DNA of 7,955 bases from an uncultured Aliiroseovarius sp. (GTDB lineage Bacteria > Pseudomonadota > Alphaproteobacteria > Rhodobacterales > Rhodobacteraceae): positions 1 through 7,955 of the forward strand of contig CALJDH010000177.1 of NCBI GenBank assembly GCA_938023895.1. The letters run 5' to 3'. Below, one piece after another: positions 1-6,174 of this stretch (its first letter is position 1; each line of letters opens with the position of its first letter). A program made the translations under genes and the position numbers. The notes beneath the pieces are model-generated. The model had not been told where the DNA came from. It did no database searches and worked only from the letters and a program-made list of their open reading frames with translations.

Positions 1-560
1 AGCGAGGTCGCGGGCGCGGTGGATGGATCATCCACCGGTTCTTCGGCCTCGGTCACGATTTCGGTCGTGGCTTCGGGAGGCGCAGCAGGAGCGACCTCTT
101 CCGGAGCAGGAGCAGCTTCCGGGGTTGGTTCGGGCGTCACAGCCTCGACCGGCTCCGGTGCTTCTTCCACCGGGGTTTCGGGTTCGGGCGCAGCCTCGGG
201 GGCCACACGAGGGGCAGCTTCGGGCGGCGCAACTTCGGTGACGTCTGCGGGTTCTTCCACAGGGACCGGCTCGGGTTCGGGCTCCGGTTCAGGTTCTGGC
301 TCAGGTTCCGGTACGGGCTGAGGCTCTGGTTCTGGGGCAGGTTCTGGCTCGGGGCGCGGCGCGGGTGCGGGGCTTTCTTCGGGCGCGTTGGCCTCGCCTT
401 TCGGGGCGCTCAGCGCGGCAAATTCATCCTCTGAGATGAACGAGACATCGGACACTGACACAAGCTCATCGTCGCGGTCCCACTTGAAGACCCCGCCGAA
501 AAGCACCCACAGGATCAGAACCCCATGAGCGGCTGTCGAGATATACAGCCCCTTGCGCAT
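1..560 (-). CDS. tolA: TolA-like cell envelope protein, 3' end cut by window edge
   Basis: TolA is the inner-membrane protein of the Tol-Pal complex that spans the periplasm and passes force from TolQ-TolR to TolB and Pal at the outer membrane. Only the first 186 codons are here. Residues 1-27 are short, basic and then hydrophobic, giving one membrane anchor at about residues 5-25. It carries Ser8 and His12 in the S-x3-H spacing that TolA and TonB proteins use to contact TolQ/ExbB. After about residue 60 the chain is almost wholly Pro, Glu and Ala, with a PE-dipeptide run at residues 68-98. This differs from the Ala/Lys-rich helical middle of E. coli TolA. The C-terminal TolB/Pal-binding domain is outside the window. 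The ATG is 7 bases after the tolR stop and is preceded by GAGGCAGAG. The name rests on position and the N-terminal anchor; a TonB-like protein is the alternative. Confidence 0.85.
   Translation of the reverse strand, partial: MRKGLYISTAAHGVLILWVLFGGVFKWDRDDELVSVSDVSFISEDEFAALSAPKGEANAPEESPAPAPRPEPEPAPEPEPQPVPEPEPEPEPEPEPEPVPVEEPADVTEVAPPEAAPRVAPEAAPEPETPVEEAPEPVEAVTPEPTPEAAPAPEEVAPAAPPEATTEIVTEAEEPVDDPSTAPATS
267..359 (-). repeat. Pro-Glu dipeptide-coding tract in tolA
   Basis: This stretch encodes residues 68-98 of TolA, in which nearly every second residue is proline and most of the others are glutamate. The DNA is an imperfect 6-base repeat (CCx GAx on the minus strand) with varied third bases. 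That suggests selection on the protein rather than a recent slippage expansion. Such tracts form stiff, extended rods in TonB-type proteins. Confidence 0.8.
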
Positions 561-567
561 CTCTGCC

Positions 568-1050
568 TCAGTTCCCCTGCCCGGTCAGCGTCGGACCACC
601 ACCTTCGGTCACGAAACCGATCTTGGAAAAGCCAGCAGCGTTCAACGCGCCCATGATCTGGGCCGTCGTGTCCCATTCGACCTGACCGTCGATCCGCAGG
701 AAAATCTTGTCGTCCACTCGTTCGGCGGCGATGGCCCGCAAGCGCGGGATCAGATCGTCGCGCGAAATTTCAGTGGTTTGCAGGAAGACCTGACCTTCGG
801 CGTTGATTGTAATGGCCAAGGGTTCTTCTTCAGGGGCTTCCAAGGACTTCGCCGCCGTCTGCGACAGTTCGACCGGGACGCCAACCACCGACAAAGGCGC
901 TGCGACCATGAAAATGATCAGAAGCACCAGCATGACGTCAACGAAGGGCGTCACGTTGATTTCGGCCATCACCCGGCGATGTTTGCCACGACGACGCCCA
1001 CGACGGGCGCGCCGGTCGGCACCCCCGCTGGCTTGCACGTTCGCGCCCAT
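568..1050 (-). CDS. tolR: TolR, inner-membrane proton-channel subunit of Tol-Pal
   Basis: TolR works with TolQ as a proton-driven motor in the inner membrane that energises TolA. The 160-residue product has an Arg-rich cytoplasmic head (residues 13-26, ten Arg/Lys). The family signature [20 protein letters not shown] follows at residues 29-48, with one membrane helix at about 37-53. Asp38 lies in this helix at the place of the proton-carrying Asp of TolR/ExbD. The rest is a periplasmic ExbD/TolR domain. The ATG at 1050 is one base after the tolQ stop, so the two are probably translationally coupled. An in-frame extension upstream would overlap tolQ and lacks the family pattern. Met28 is a possible internal start, but the basic head is usual for this order. 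Confidence 0.95.
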   Translation of the reverse strand: MGANVQASGGADRRARRGRRRGKHRRVMAEINVTPFVDVMLVLLIIFMVAAPLSVVGVPVELSQTAAKSLEAPEEEPLAITINAEGQVFLQTTEISRDDLIPRLRAIAAERVDDKIFLRIDGQVEWDTTAQIMGALNAAGFSKIGFVTEGGGPTLTGQGN

Positions 1051-1051
1051 C

Positions 1052-1747
1052 TTAACTGTCCAACTGACGGCTAAGGATGGTGGCGAACTCGTCCGCGAAG
1101 GCTTCGTAGCCTGCAAGGATGTTGTCGCTGTCCACGCTCAGCTTGTTGTAAAAGACGGCTGCCGGGATCGCGGCCAGAAGGCCCAACCCGGTCGCCAACA
1201 GCGCCTCGGCGATGCCGGGGGCCACAACAGCTAGGTTGGTGTTCTGTTGCTGTGCGATCTCGATAAAGGCATTCATGATGCCCCAGACGGTGCCGAACAG
1301 TCCCACAAAGGGCGCGGTCGAGGCGACCGTGGCCAGAAAGCTCAGCCCCTTGTTCAGGTCTTCGCCTTCTTTGGCAATCGCCACGTCCATCGAACGGTCG
1401 ATCCGCGATTGCGCGTTGGCGATCAGCCCGCCATCTGCCCGGTGCGAGCGACGCCATTCCAGCATCCCCGCCGCAAAGACCTTTTCCGCCGAACCCGAGG
1501 GGCTGGGGCCGATCTGGTCGAACAACTCGTCCAGCGGTTCGCCCGACCAGAACTTACGGTCGAACACATCTGCCTCGGCACGGGTCTGCCGAAACGCCAT
1601 GAACTTTGTGATGATGATGGCCCATGACCAGATCGACGCAACGATCAGCAAAAGCATCACAAGCTTCACTGTAAAAGTTGCACGTAGAAATAGGCCCAAG
1701 AAGGAGAAATCAATCTCCGCCGCTGCCGAAAGCGCTTCCGTTTCCAT
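1052..1747 (-). CDS. tolQ: TolQ, inner-membrane proton-channel subunit of Tol-Pal
   Basis: TolQ is the MotA/TolQ/ExbB-family protein that forms the pore around TolR helices. The predicted 231 residues match the family length. Three membrane segments can be read: residues about 27-47, 135-160 and 172-200. Between the first and second lies a long cytoplasmic domain. Segment 2 contains STAPFVGLFGTVWGIMNAF (143-161) and segment 3 contains PGIAEALLATGLGLLAAIPA (177-196), both hallmarks of the family. The ATG at 1747 is preferred because it gives the normal N-terminus and has GAGGCAGAG just upstream. A GTG start 45 bases earlier would add a basic leader not typical of TolQ. It opens the tolQ-tolR-tolA cluster, 111 bases after ybgC. 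Confidence 0.95.
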   Translation of the reverse strand: METEALSAAAEIDFSFLGLFLRATFTVKLVMLLLIVASIWSWAIIITKFMAFRQTRAEADVFDRKFWSGEPLDELFDQIGPSPSGSAEKVFAAGMLEWRRSHRADGGLIANAQSRIDRSMDVAIAKEGEDLNKGLSFLATVASTAPFVGLFGTVWGIMNAFIEIAQQQNTNLAVVAPGIAEALLATGLGLLAAIPAAVFYNKLSVDSDNILAGYEAFADEFATILSRQLDS

Positions 1748-1796
1748 AACTCTGCCTCTGTACCGCCGCCTCTTTGGGCCGCTTTTCTGCACGAAG

Positions 1797-1842
1797 ATTA
1801 ACTTATGGAAAGGCCGATGGCTATCAAAACCGCGTCATCGGC
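1797..1842 (-). promoter_or_regulatory. possible internal promoter and hairpin before tolQ
   Basis: The 111-base gap between ybgC and tolQ (1748-1858) is the longest in the nine-gene run. On the minus strand it has a 7-bp inverted repeat, GCCGATG/CATCGGC (1836-1842 and 1813-1819, 16-base loop). There is no T-run after it, so it is not a simple terminator. A TTGATA (1822-1827) lies in and beside the loop. Weak -10 candidates follow: TAAGTT (1800-1805, 16-base spacer) or GTTAAT (1797-1802, 19-base spacer). This is a guess from motif resemblance only. Confidence 0.25.
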
Positions 1843-1858
1843 AGGATTTGCTGTGAAT

Positions 1859-2242
1859 TCAGTGCACCAACCGGCGAATATTTGCCGGAAGCCGCGCGGG
1901 CGCGCCCGTATCCGCGACGCATACAATGGTCACAACTGCCTGAAACAAGGGCTGTTCGCCGCGTTTGACCACTTGCGCCAAGACCAGACGCGCGGCGGTC
2001 ACCTGCTCAACAGATGTTTCAACCTGTAACTCATCGTCAAATTTGGCGGGCGCGATATAATCCGCCTCGACCCGACGTACGGCAAAAACAAGCCCGTCGT
2101 CGCGCATCGCATTCTGATCAATCCCGATCTCGCGCACCCAGTCCGAGCGCGCCCGTTCGATATAGCGCAGGTAATTGGCGTAATAGACGATCCCGGCCAT
2201 ATCGGTGTCTTCATAGTAAACGCGGATGGGAAACTGGTGCAT
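1859..2242 (-). CDS. ybgC: YbgC-type acyl-CoA thioesterase (hot-dog fold)
   Basis: YbgC is the tol-pal-associated thioesterase of the 4-hydroxybenzoyl-CoA thioesterase family. It hydrolyses acyl-CoA thioesters in the cytoplasm and is linked to phospholipid metabolism near the Tol complex. The 127-residue product has the active-site signature at the N-terminus: YYEDTDMAGIVYYANY at residues 9-24, with Asp14 as the expected catalytic residue, followed by LRYIERAR. The length is close to the family norm of about 130. I chose the ATG at 2242 because GAGG stands five bases before it. A GTG at 2266, one base after the thpR stop, would add eight residues and is the alternative. The place directly before tolQ is the classic one for ybgC. 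Confidence 0.93.
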   Translation of the reverse strand: MHQFPIRVYYEDTDMAGIVYYANYLRYIERARSDWVREIGIDQNAMRDDGLVFAVRRVEADYIAPAKFDDELQVETSVEQVTAARLVLAQVVKRGEQPLFQAVVTIVCVADTGAPARLPANIRRLVH

Positions 2243-2267
2243 AGAGGCCTCGTGATTTTTGCCCACT

Positions 2268-2804
2268 CTAGGACGTCAAAGGATAGTCCGCCAAGACCTC
2301 GTATCGCGCACCCTCTGGACGTAGTTCCGAGCGATACAGCGACAGGGTGTTCAACTGAGCATCTGGAAAGCGGACCGCGCCGTGGGTCTCCAACACGTGC
2401 CCCAGTGCGCGCATGTCCTCCGGCATGGGTTTGCGCGGCAGCCGCGCCACTGTCACATGAGCGCGAAACCGGCGATGGGGCAGCGTGATCCCAGCCTGAC
2501 GCAGGCAGGACAATATCTGTTTTTGCAGCTCATCCACGCCCGATACCATCAGGCCCAACACCGAGGGCACCTTGCCGCCTAAAGGGTCTAGTCCAGAGAA
2601 CTCGGCAGTGACGGCGAGCAGCGGGGTGGCCTCCAGAACCTCGTGCAGATCCTGCAACACCTCGTGGGGCCGATCGTCCAGGAACGCCAGCGTGATGTGT
2701 AGGTTTTCAAAGGACTGCGGACGCCCAATTTTGAGCCGCGCGGCAAAACGCTCCAAATCGTCGGCCAGTTCATCCGGCAGAGGAAGAGCGAGAAAACTAC
2801 GCAT
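2268..2804 (-). CDS. thpR: RNA 2',3'-cyclic phosphodiesterase (2H phosphoesterase)
   Basis: ThpR (LigT-like) proteins open 2',3'-cyclic phosphates at RNA ends to 2'-phosphates and can ligate tRNA halves in vitro. The 178-residue product has the two H-x-T/S-x motifs that define 2H phosphoesterases, HITL at residues 36-39 and HVTV at 116-119. The spacing between them is normal for the family. The N-terminus MRSFLALPLP also fits ThpR (R-x-F-x-A-hydrophobic). The ATG overlaps the stop of the preceding gene by one base (TGATG), so translation is probably coupled. An in-frame TTG just before it is a less likely start. Its true cellular role is unsettled in bacteria generally. Its presence between ruvB and ybgC may just be operon packing. 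Confidence 0.9.
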   Translation of the reverse strand: MRSFLALPLPDELADDLERFAARLKIGRPQSFENLHITLAFLDDRPHEVLQDLHEVLEATPLLAVTAEFSGLDPLGGKVPSVLGLMVSGVDELQKQILSCLRQAGITLPHRRFRAHVTVARLPRKPMPEDMRALGHVLETHGAVRFPDAQLNTLSLYRSELRPEGARYEVLADYPLTS

Positions 2805-3481
2805 CAATGCTGTGTTTCGCCATCCGGCACGGCAACCTGCATCCGCGCGAACAAACGCAGTGCGTGCGAGGGATCATCGGCGCAAACCGGCAACACCGGA
2901 TCATAGGCCGCTTTGATCAGCGCCGCGATTTCCGGGCGCAGGATGGTTTGGCCGTCGGGCAACAACGCCAACGGGCTTTTCGCCCCAAATGCGCCCTCAC
3001 CCCACAGGACGACGGCTTGCACGGCCTGCGCCAGCGCAATGCTTTCGGCGGGCTGATCAGCCATCTCACCCGACATGCAGACAAAGCTGAAGCAGGCCTG
3101 AATGGCGTTGTCGTTGTCAAAGCGGAAGGCGCGGTATTGGCTAGCTCCGGCGGCTTTCAGACGCGCCACCAGAGGTTCTAGGTCCGGGATCATTTCGCCC
3201 AGTTTGGGCACGTCCAGAAGCTCGTCCCAGTCCCGGAAGAAGAAGACCATCAGGTTCGCGCCCAACTCGGGGTCTGTCTCGGCCATTTTGTGGCCGGCGA
3301 CGACGGCCACAGCCTCGATCGCGCCTTTGACGATCTCTAGCGTTTCTTCCTCGACACCAAAGACCACGGGCACGATGGGGCGGCCCCAACGTGCGAAAGT
3401 AAAGCTACCATCAGGCCGCGTGAAATGCGCGGTGATGTCTTCGGGGGTCATCATCTGGGGCATCTGAGGGGCGTCGATCAT
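2804..3481 (-). CDS. hypothetical protein between ruvB and thpR
   Basis: I do not recognise this gene with certainty. It encodes 225 residues with no signal peptide or membrane segment, so it is probably cytoplasmic. Recognisable blocks are FARWGRPIVPVVFG (29-42), then helices up to a GH-K motif (63-65), LGANLMVFFFRDWDELLDVP (73-92), QYRAFRF (115-121), and a C-terminal LIKAAYDP block before the last 30 residues. From memory, the order RW-x-x-P, a strand with A-N-hydrophobic, a Q/A-rich helix, and a late L-x-x-x-YDP recalls DUF2927 proteins. However, those are normally exported and carry an EE motif that I do not see here. The start is firm: AAGGAG stands six bases before the ATG. It is 53 bases after ruvB and overlaps thpR by one base. 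Confidence 0.85.
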   Translation of the reverse strand: MIDAPQMPQMMTPEDITAHFTRPDGSFTFARWGRPIVPVVFGVEEETLEIVKGAIEAVAVVAGHKMAETDPELGANLMVFFFRDWDELLDVPKLGEMIPDLEPLVARLKAAGASQYRAFRFDNDNAIQACFSFVCMSGEMADQPAESIALAQAVQAVVLWGEGAFGAKSPLALLPDGQTILRPEIAALIKAAYDPVLPVCADDPSHALRLFARMQVAVPDGETQH

Positions 3482-3487
3482 GGCAGT

Positions 3488-3493
3488 CTCCTT
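3488..3493 (-). promoter_or_regulatory. strong ribosome binding site of the hypothetical gene
   Basis: AAGGAG on the minus strand, six bases before the ATG at 3481. It is the best Shine-Dalgarno in the nine-gene run and fixes this start over upstream in-frame options and over Met10/Met11. Confidence 0.8.
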
Positions 3494-3534
3494 GCTAGGG
3501 GCTGTTTCGCGCAGGCTGTGCGTGCATGCAAGAC

Positions 3535-4596
3535 TTAACCGTTGAAGAGCTGGCCTTGGGTTTTCTGCTCGGGCTTTGGTGCGTCTAGGCCAAGATGTCG
3601 CCACGCCTTCTGCCCCAACATCCGCCCACGCGGGGTGCGTTGGATCAGACCTTGCTGCAGCAGGTACGGCTCGATCACCTCTTCCAACGCATCGCGACTC
3701 TCCGAGAGCGCAGCGGACAGCGTCTCGATCCCCACGGGGCCACCGCCGTAATGTTCCGCCATCAGCCCCATATAGCGCCGGTCCGCACCATCAAGGCCCA
3801 GATTGTCGACACCCAGCCGGGTCAGTGCATTGTCGGCGATATCGCGCGTGATCCGCCCATCGCCCTCGACCACGGCGAAATCCACCACACGGCGCAGCAG
3901 GCGGCCCGCGATTCGGGGCGTGCCACGGGCACGTTTGGCGATCTCGCGCGCGCCATCTTCGTCAGCGGGTGCGCCCAGTTTGACTGCATTGCGGGTGACG
4001 ATCTCGTGCAGCTCGTCCACCGTGTAGAACTGAAGGCGCGTCGGGATGCCGAAACGGTCCCGCAACGGCGTCGTCAGAAGCCCCAGACGGGTGGTCGCGC
4101 CGACCAGCGTAAAGGGTTGCAACTCGATCCGCACGGTGCGCGCAGCCGGGCCTTCGCCGATCACCAAATCCAGCTCGAAATCCTCCATCGCGGGATAGAG
4201 CACCTCTTCGACCACCGGGTTGAGGCGGTGGATCTCATCAATGAACAAAACGTCATTGGCTTCTAGATTGGTCAGGATCGCCGCAAGGTCCCCCGCCTTG
4301 GCCAAGACAGGCCCCGAGGTCATGCGGAAATTCACCCCAAGCTCGCGCGCCATGATCTGCGCCAGCGTGGTTTTCCCCAAACCGGGCGGGCCGTGAAACA
4401 GCACATGGTCCATCGCCTCATTCCGGCGACGGGCGCTTTCGATGAAGACGCGCAGGTTGGCGCGGGCCTCGGCCTGACCAATGAAATCGCCAAGCGCTTG
4501 TGGGCGAAGAGCACGATCCACCTCGGCACGTTCTTCCGGTGTAGGCGCGGGGCGCAGGGTGGGGTCTGGGCTGAAAGCTGGGTCCGAATTCGACAT
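3535..4596 (-). CDS. ruvB: RuvB, Holliday junction branch-migration ATPase
   Basis: RuvB is the AAA+ hexameric motor that, with RuvA, drives branch migration of Holliday junctions during recombination repair. The 353 residues cover the whole family length. Walker A is GPPGLGKT at residues 69-76, Walker B ends in DEIH at 120-123, sensor 1 is GATTR at 166-170, and LRDRFG at 178-183 contains the arginine expected to act as the finger (Arg181 by alignment to E. coli Arg174). A winged-helix DNA-binding domain follows, ending in the family block [12 protein letters not shown]. The ATG is 18 bases after the ruvA stop with GAAGGAT before it. All key residues are present, so it should be active. Confidence 0.98.
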   Translation of the reverse strand: MSNSDPAFSPDPTLRPAPTPEERAEVDRALRPQALGDFIGQAEARANLRVFIESARRRNEAMDHVLFHGPPGLGKTTLAQIMARELGVNFRMTSGPVLAKAGDLAAILTNLEANDVLFIDEIHRLNPVVEEVLYPAMEDFELDLVIGEGPAARTVRIELQPFTLVGATTRLGLLTTPLRDRFGIPTRLQFYTVDELHEIVTRNAVKLGAPADEDGAREIAKRARGTPRIAGRLLRRVVDFAVVEGDGRITRDIADNALTRLGVDNLGLDGADRRYMGLMAEHYGGGPVGIETLSAALSESRDALEEVIEPYLLQQGLIQRTPRGRMLGQKAWRHLGLDAPKPEQKTQGQLFNG

Positions 4597-4614
4597 AAAC
4601 TAATCCTTCAACCC

Positions 4615-5316
4615 CTAGCCCTTGGGCGCAAGCAGTTTCAGCGCGGCCCGGATCAACCCGGCGGTGTTCAGCCCCGGATCATCCCCCAAGGCCTGTGCGA
4701 CGGCTGATGCCGCTTCACCGGGCGCGTAGCCCAGATTGGTCAGGGCCGAGAGCGCCTCGGCCTGCGCGGCAGGGTCAGAGCTGGGTGTTGGCGGCACGGC
4801 ACCTGCACCCGCAACGGCGGGTGTCTCGATGACCACGTCATCGAGATCAGGCTCAGGCGCAGCAGCGCCTGAGCCTGCCCCAGCCGATCCCCCTGCCCCC
4901 GCCAGCGCCATTACACTGGCGGCTTTGTCTTTCAACTCATTCACCACGCGCTGCGCGGTCTTGGGGCCAATCCCCTTGGCTGCTTTCACCGCGTTCCAAT
5001 CGCCAAGGGCAATCGCCCGGCTAACGCCATCCGCGCCCAGCGTGCCCAAAATGGCCATCGAGGCTTTCGCCCCCACGCCCTGCACACTCATCAACAGACG
5101 GTGCCATTCTTTCTCGACCAGCGAAGTGAAGCCAAACAGCTGCAAATTGTCTTCGCGCACCAACAGGTCAGTATAAAGCGCCACGGCCTCGCCATTCCCA
5201 GGTAGGGCCGACATGGTACGATCAGACACGTAGACCAAATACCCAACGCCCTTCACGTCGATCAACACGTGGTCATCCGCGCGATAGTCAATGCGTCCTG
5301 CGATCCGTCCGATCAT
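4615..5316 (-). CDS. ruvA: RuvA, Holliday junction DNA-binding subunit
   Basis: RuvA tetramers bind four-way junctions and load RuvB. The 233 residues show domain I (1-63, OB fold) with the acidic pin Glu55-Asp56. Domain II has two helix-hairpin-helix motifs (Gly80-V-Gly82 and Gly115-I-Gly117). Domain III is the RuvB-binding region (about 184-233, with LTNLGY and a final AL-KLL). It is about 30 residues longer than the 203-residue E. coli protein. The extra length is in the Ala/Gly/Pro-rich linker (about 136-183), which also contains a perfect DNA hairpin. The ATG overlaps the ruvC stop as ATGA, a sign of translational coupling. A weak AAGGG lies upstream inside ruvC. Confidence 0.97.
   Translation of the reverse strand: MIGRIAGRIDYRADDHVLIDVKGVGYLVYVSDRTMSALPGNGEAVALYTDLLVREDNLQLFGFTSLVEKEWHRLLMSVQGVGAKASMAILGTLGADGVSRAIALGDWNAVKAAKGIGPKTAQRVVNELKDKAASVMALAGAGGSAGAGSGAAAPEPDLDDVVIETPAVAGAGAVPPTPSSDPAAQAEALSALTNLGYAPGEAASAVAQALGDDPGLNTAGLIRAALKLLAPKG
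4848..4877. repeat. perfect 13-bp inverted repeat inside ruvA
   Basis: CAGGCTCAGGCGC at 4848-4860 pairs exactly with GCGCCTGAGCCTG at 4865-4877 across the four-base spacer AGCA. The hairpin is GC-rich and lies in the codons for RuvA residues 147-157, in the interdomain linker. No T-run follows in the direction of transcription, so it is not a canonical terminator. Confidence 0.9.
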
Positions 5317-5819
5317 GCTGTCGCCCTTTTCACTGCGGCCTCAAGCCGGCCTGCGTTCTGTGCGTGGAAGGAATGGCAAATTGCGATGGCCAACGCGTCG
5401 GCCGCGTCCGGTCCGGTGATCTGCACCCCCGGCAATTGCATCCGCACCATGTGGTCCACCTGTTTTTTGTCGGCGTGACCGACACCCACCACAGCTTTCT
5501 TCACCGCGTTGGGGGCGTATTCCCCGATCGACAGCCCAGCCTGAGCCGGCACCAATAACGCGATCCCACGGGCTTGTCCCAGCTTCAGTGTCCCGACCGC
5601 ATCCTTGTTCACGAAGGTCTGTTCGACCGCAGCCGTATCCGGCTGGAACCGCGCCAACACGTCGGAAAGTTGTTCGTGCAAGGACAGAAGCCGCGAGGCC
5701 AGATCGCCATCGCGCGAAGTGCAGACGCCATTGGCGACATGCGACAACCGCGTCCCAGCGGTGTCCACCACCCCCCAGCCCATATTACGAAGTCCTGGGT
5801 CAATGCCAATGATGCGCAT
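5313..5819 (-). CDS. ruvC: RuvC, Holliday junction resolvase
   Basis: RuvC is the dimeric endonuclease that cuts Holliday junctions with symmetric nicks. The 168-residue product keeps all four acidic metal-binding residues at the same numbers as E. coli: Asp7 in GIDPG, Glu66 in AVEQTF, and Asp138 and Asp141 in [14 protein letters not shown]. The region [16 protein letters not shown] (106-121) is the basic DNA-contacting part. The ATG at 5819 gives the normal MRIIGIDPG start, with GCAGGGC a few bases upstream. It is the first gene of the minus-strand run, and a LexA-like box lies 62 bases upstream. The order ruvC-ruvA-ruvB is usual in alphaproteobacteria. Confidence 0.98.
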   Translation of the reverse strand: MRIIGIDPGLRNMGWGVVDTAGTRLSHVANGVCTSRDGDLASRLLSLHEQLSDVLARFQPDTAAVEQTFVNKDAVGTLKLGQARGIALLVPAQAGLSIGEYAPNAVKKAVVGVGHADKKQVDHMVRMQLPGVQITGPDAADALAIAICHSFHAQNAGRLEAAVKRATA

Positions 5820-5881
5820 ATACTGCCCTGCTCTGCTGTGTCGCGGCCTTTTCGGCGCTTTTCATTACGCACCCAGAGGTA

Positions 5882-5896
5882 GCACGAAACGAGAAC
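5882..5896 (-). promoter_or_regulatory. LexA (SOS) box-like operator upstream of ruvC
   Basis: On the minus strand this reads GTTC-N7-GTGC. The alphaproteobacterial LexA consensus is GTTC-N7-GTTC, so seven of the eight fixed positions match. It ends 62 bases before the ruvC ATG, a normal place for an operator, and ruvCAB is a recognised SOS target in alphaproteobacteria. The mismatch in the second half-site means that it may be a weak site. Confidence 0.5.
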
Positions 5897-5910
5897 ATTG
5901 ACCAGCGAGA

Positions 5911-5920
5911 TTTGCGCAAA
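5911..5920. repeat. 10-bp perfect palindrome TTTGCGCAAA
   Basis: An uninterrupted palindrome 14 bases from the SOS-like box and 91 bases upstream of the ruvC ATG. It could be the core of a dimeric regulator's operator. I cannot match it to a named regulator. Confidence 0.35.
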
Positions 5921-6081
5921 GAGACAATGCAAGACCACCCGAGGCTCAGTTTGAATAAAACGCGATCAAAAATTTTTCGTAGCCTTGTCGTAACTCGCGG
6001 CGATTTTTGCCATTTTCCGACCAATTTCGACCCCGTATTTCCTGAAAACGACCCGTTGCACAAAACGCATAAGTGACATGC

Positions 6082-6109
6082 AAAAACCGTTCTTGTGGCA
6101 ACGGTTTTT
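6082..6109 (+). terminator. terminator-like hairpin in the DUF1127 leader
   Basis: AAAAACCGTT (6082-6091) pairs exactly with AACGGTTTTT (6100-6109) around an eight-base loop. Because the stem begins with A5 and ends with T5, it can look like a weak intrinsic terminator on either strand. The GC part of the stem is only three pairs. It lies 65 bases before the DUF1127 ATG with no gene upstream on the same strand. It may be a leader attenuator, the end of a short RNA, or simply a structured 5' end. Confidence 0.4.
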
Positions 6110-6174
6110 CGGCCCTAGATGGCGCTTCAGAGCAATTCAGCTCACCCAACCTCTTTTTTGTGAAGGACACGAAA

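Larger units (their letters stand above)
5820..6174. other. divergent intergenic region, ruvC / DUF1127 gene
   Basis: These 355 bases have no supported protein gene and must hold the promoters for the ruvC run (minus) and the DUF1127 gene (plus). I see an SOS-like box (5882-5896), a 10-bp palindrome (5911-5920), an A5T5 tract (5968-5977), a visibly AT-richer stretch at about 5945-6070, and a terminator-like hairpin (6082-6109). No -35/-10 pair on either strand is good enough to mark. Short open frames here lack ribosome sites and family features. Confidence 0.7.

Noticed and set aside
19..321. Gly/Ser-repeat protein on the plus strand
   Set aside because: It is the reverse complement of the Pro-Glu-coding tolA tract, so the repeat is a by-product of that gene.
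1212..1856. 214-codon open frame on the plus strand opposite tolQ
   Set aside because: TolQ is intact on the other strand; no ribosome site or domain supports the antisense frame.
3595..4266. 223-codon open frame on the plus strand opposite ruvB
   Set aside because: It lies inside an intact ruvB and is a shadow of its codon pattern, with no family features.
4848..4877. ruvA hairpin as an intrinsic terminator
   Set aside because: No T-run follows in the direction of transcription, and the reading frame continues intact through it.
5968..5977. A5T5 palindrome as an operator
   Set aside because: It is a simple AT tract in an AT-richer promoter area; DNA bending is possible but there is nothing specific to call.
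6056..6084. TTGCAC / TGCAAA as a promoter for the DUF1127 gene
   Set aside because: The -10 part matches only half of the consensus; not good enough to mark.
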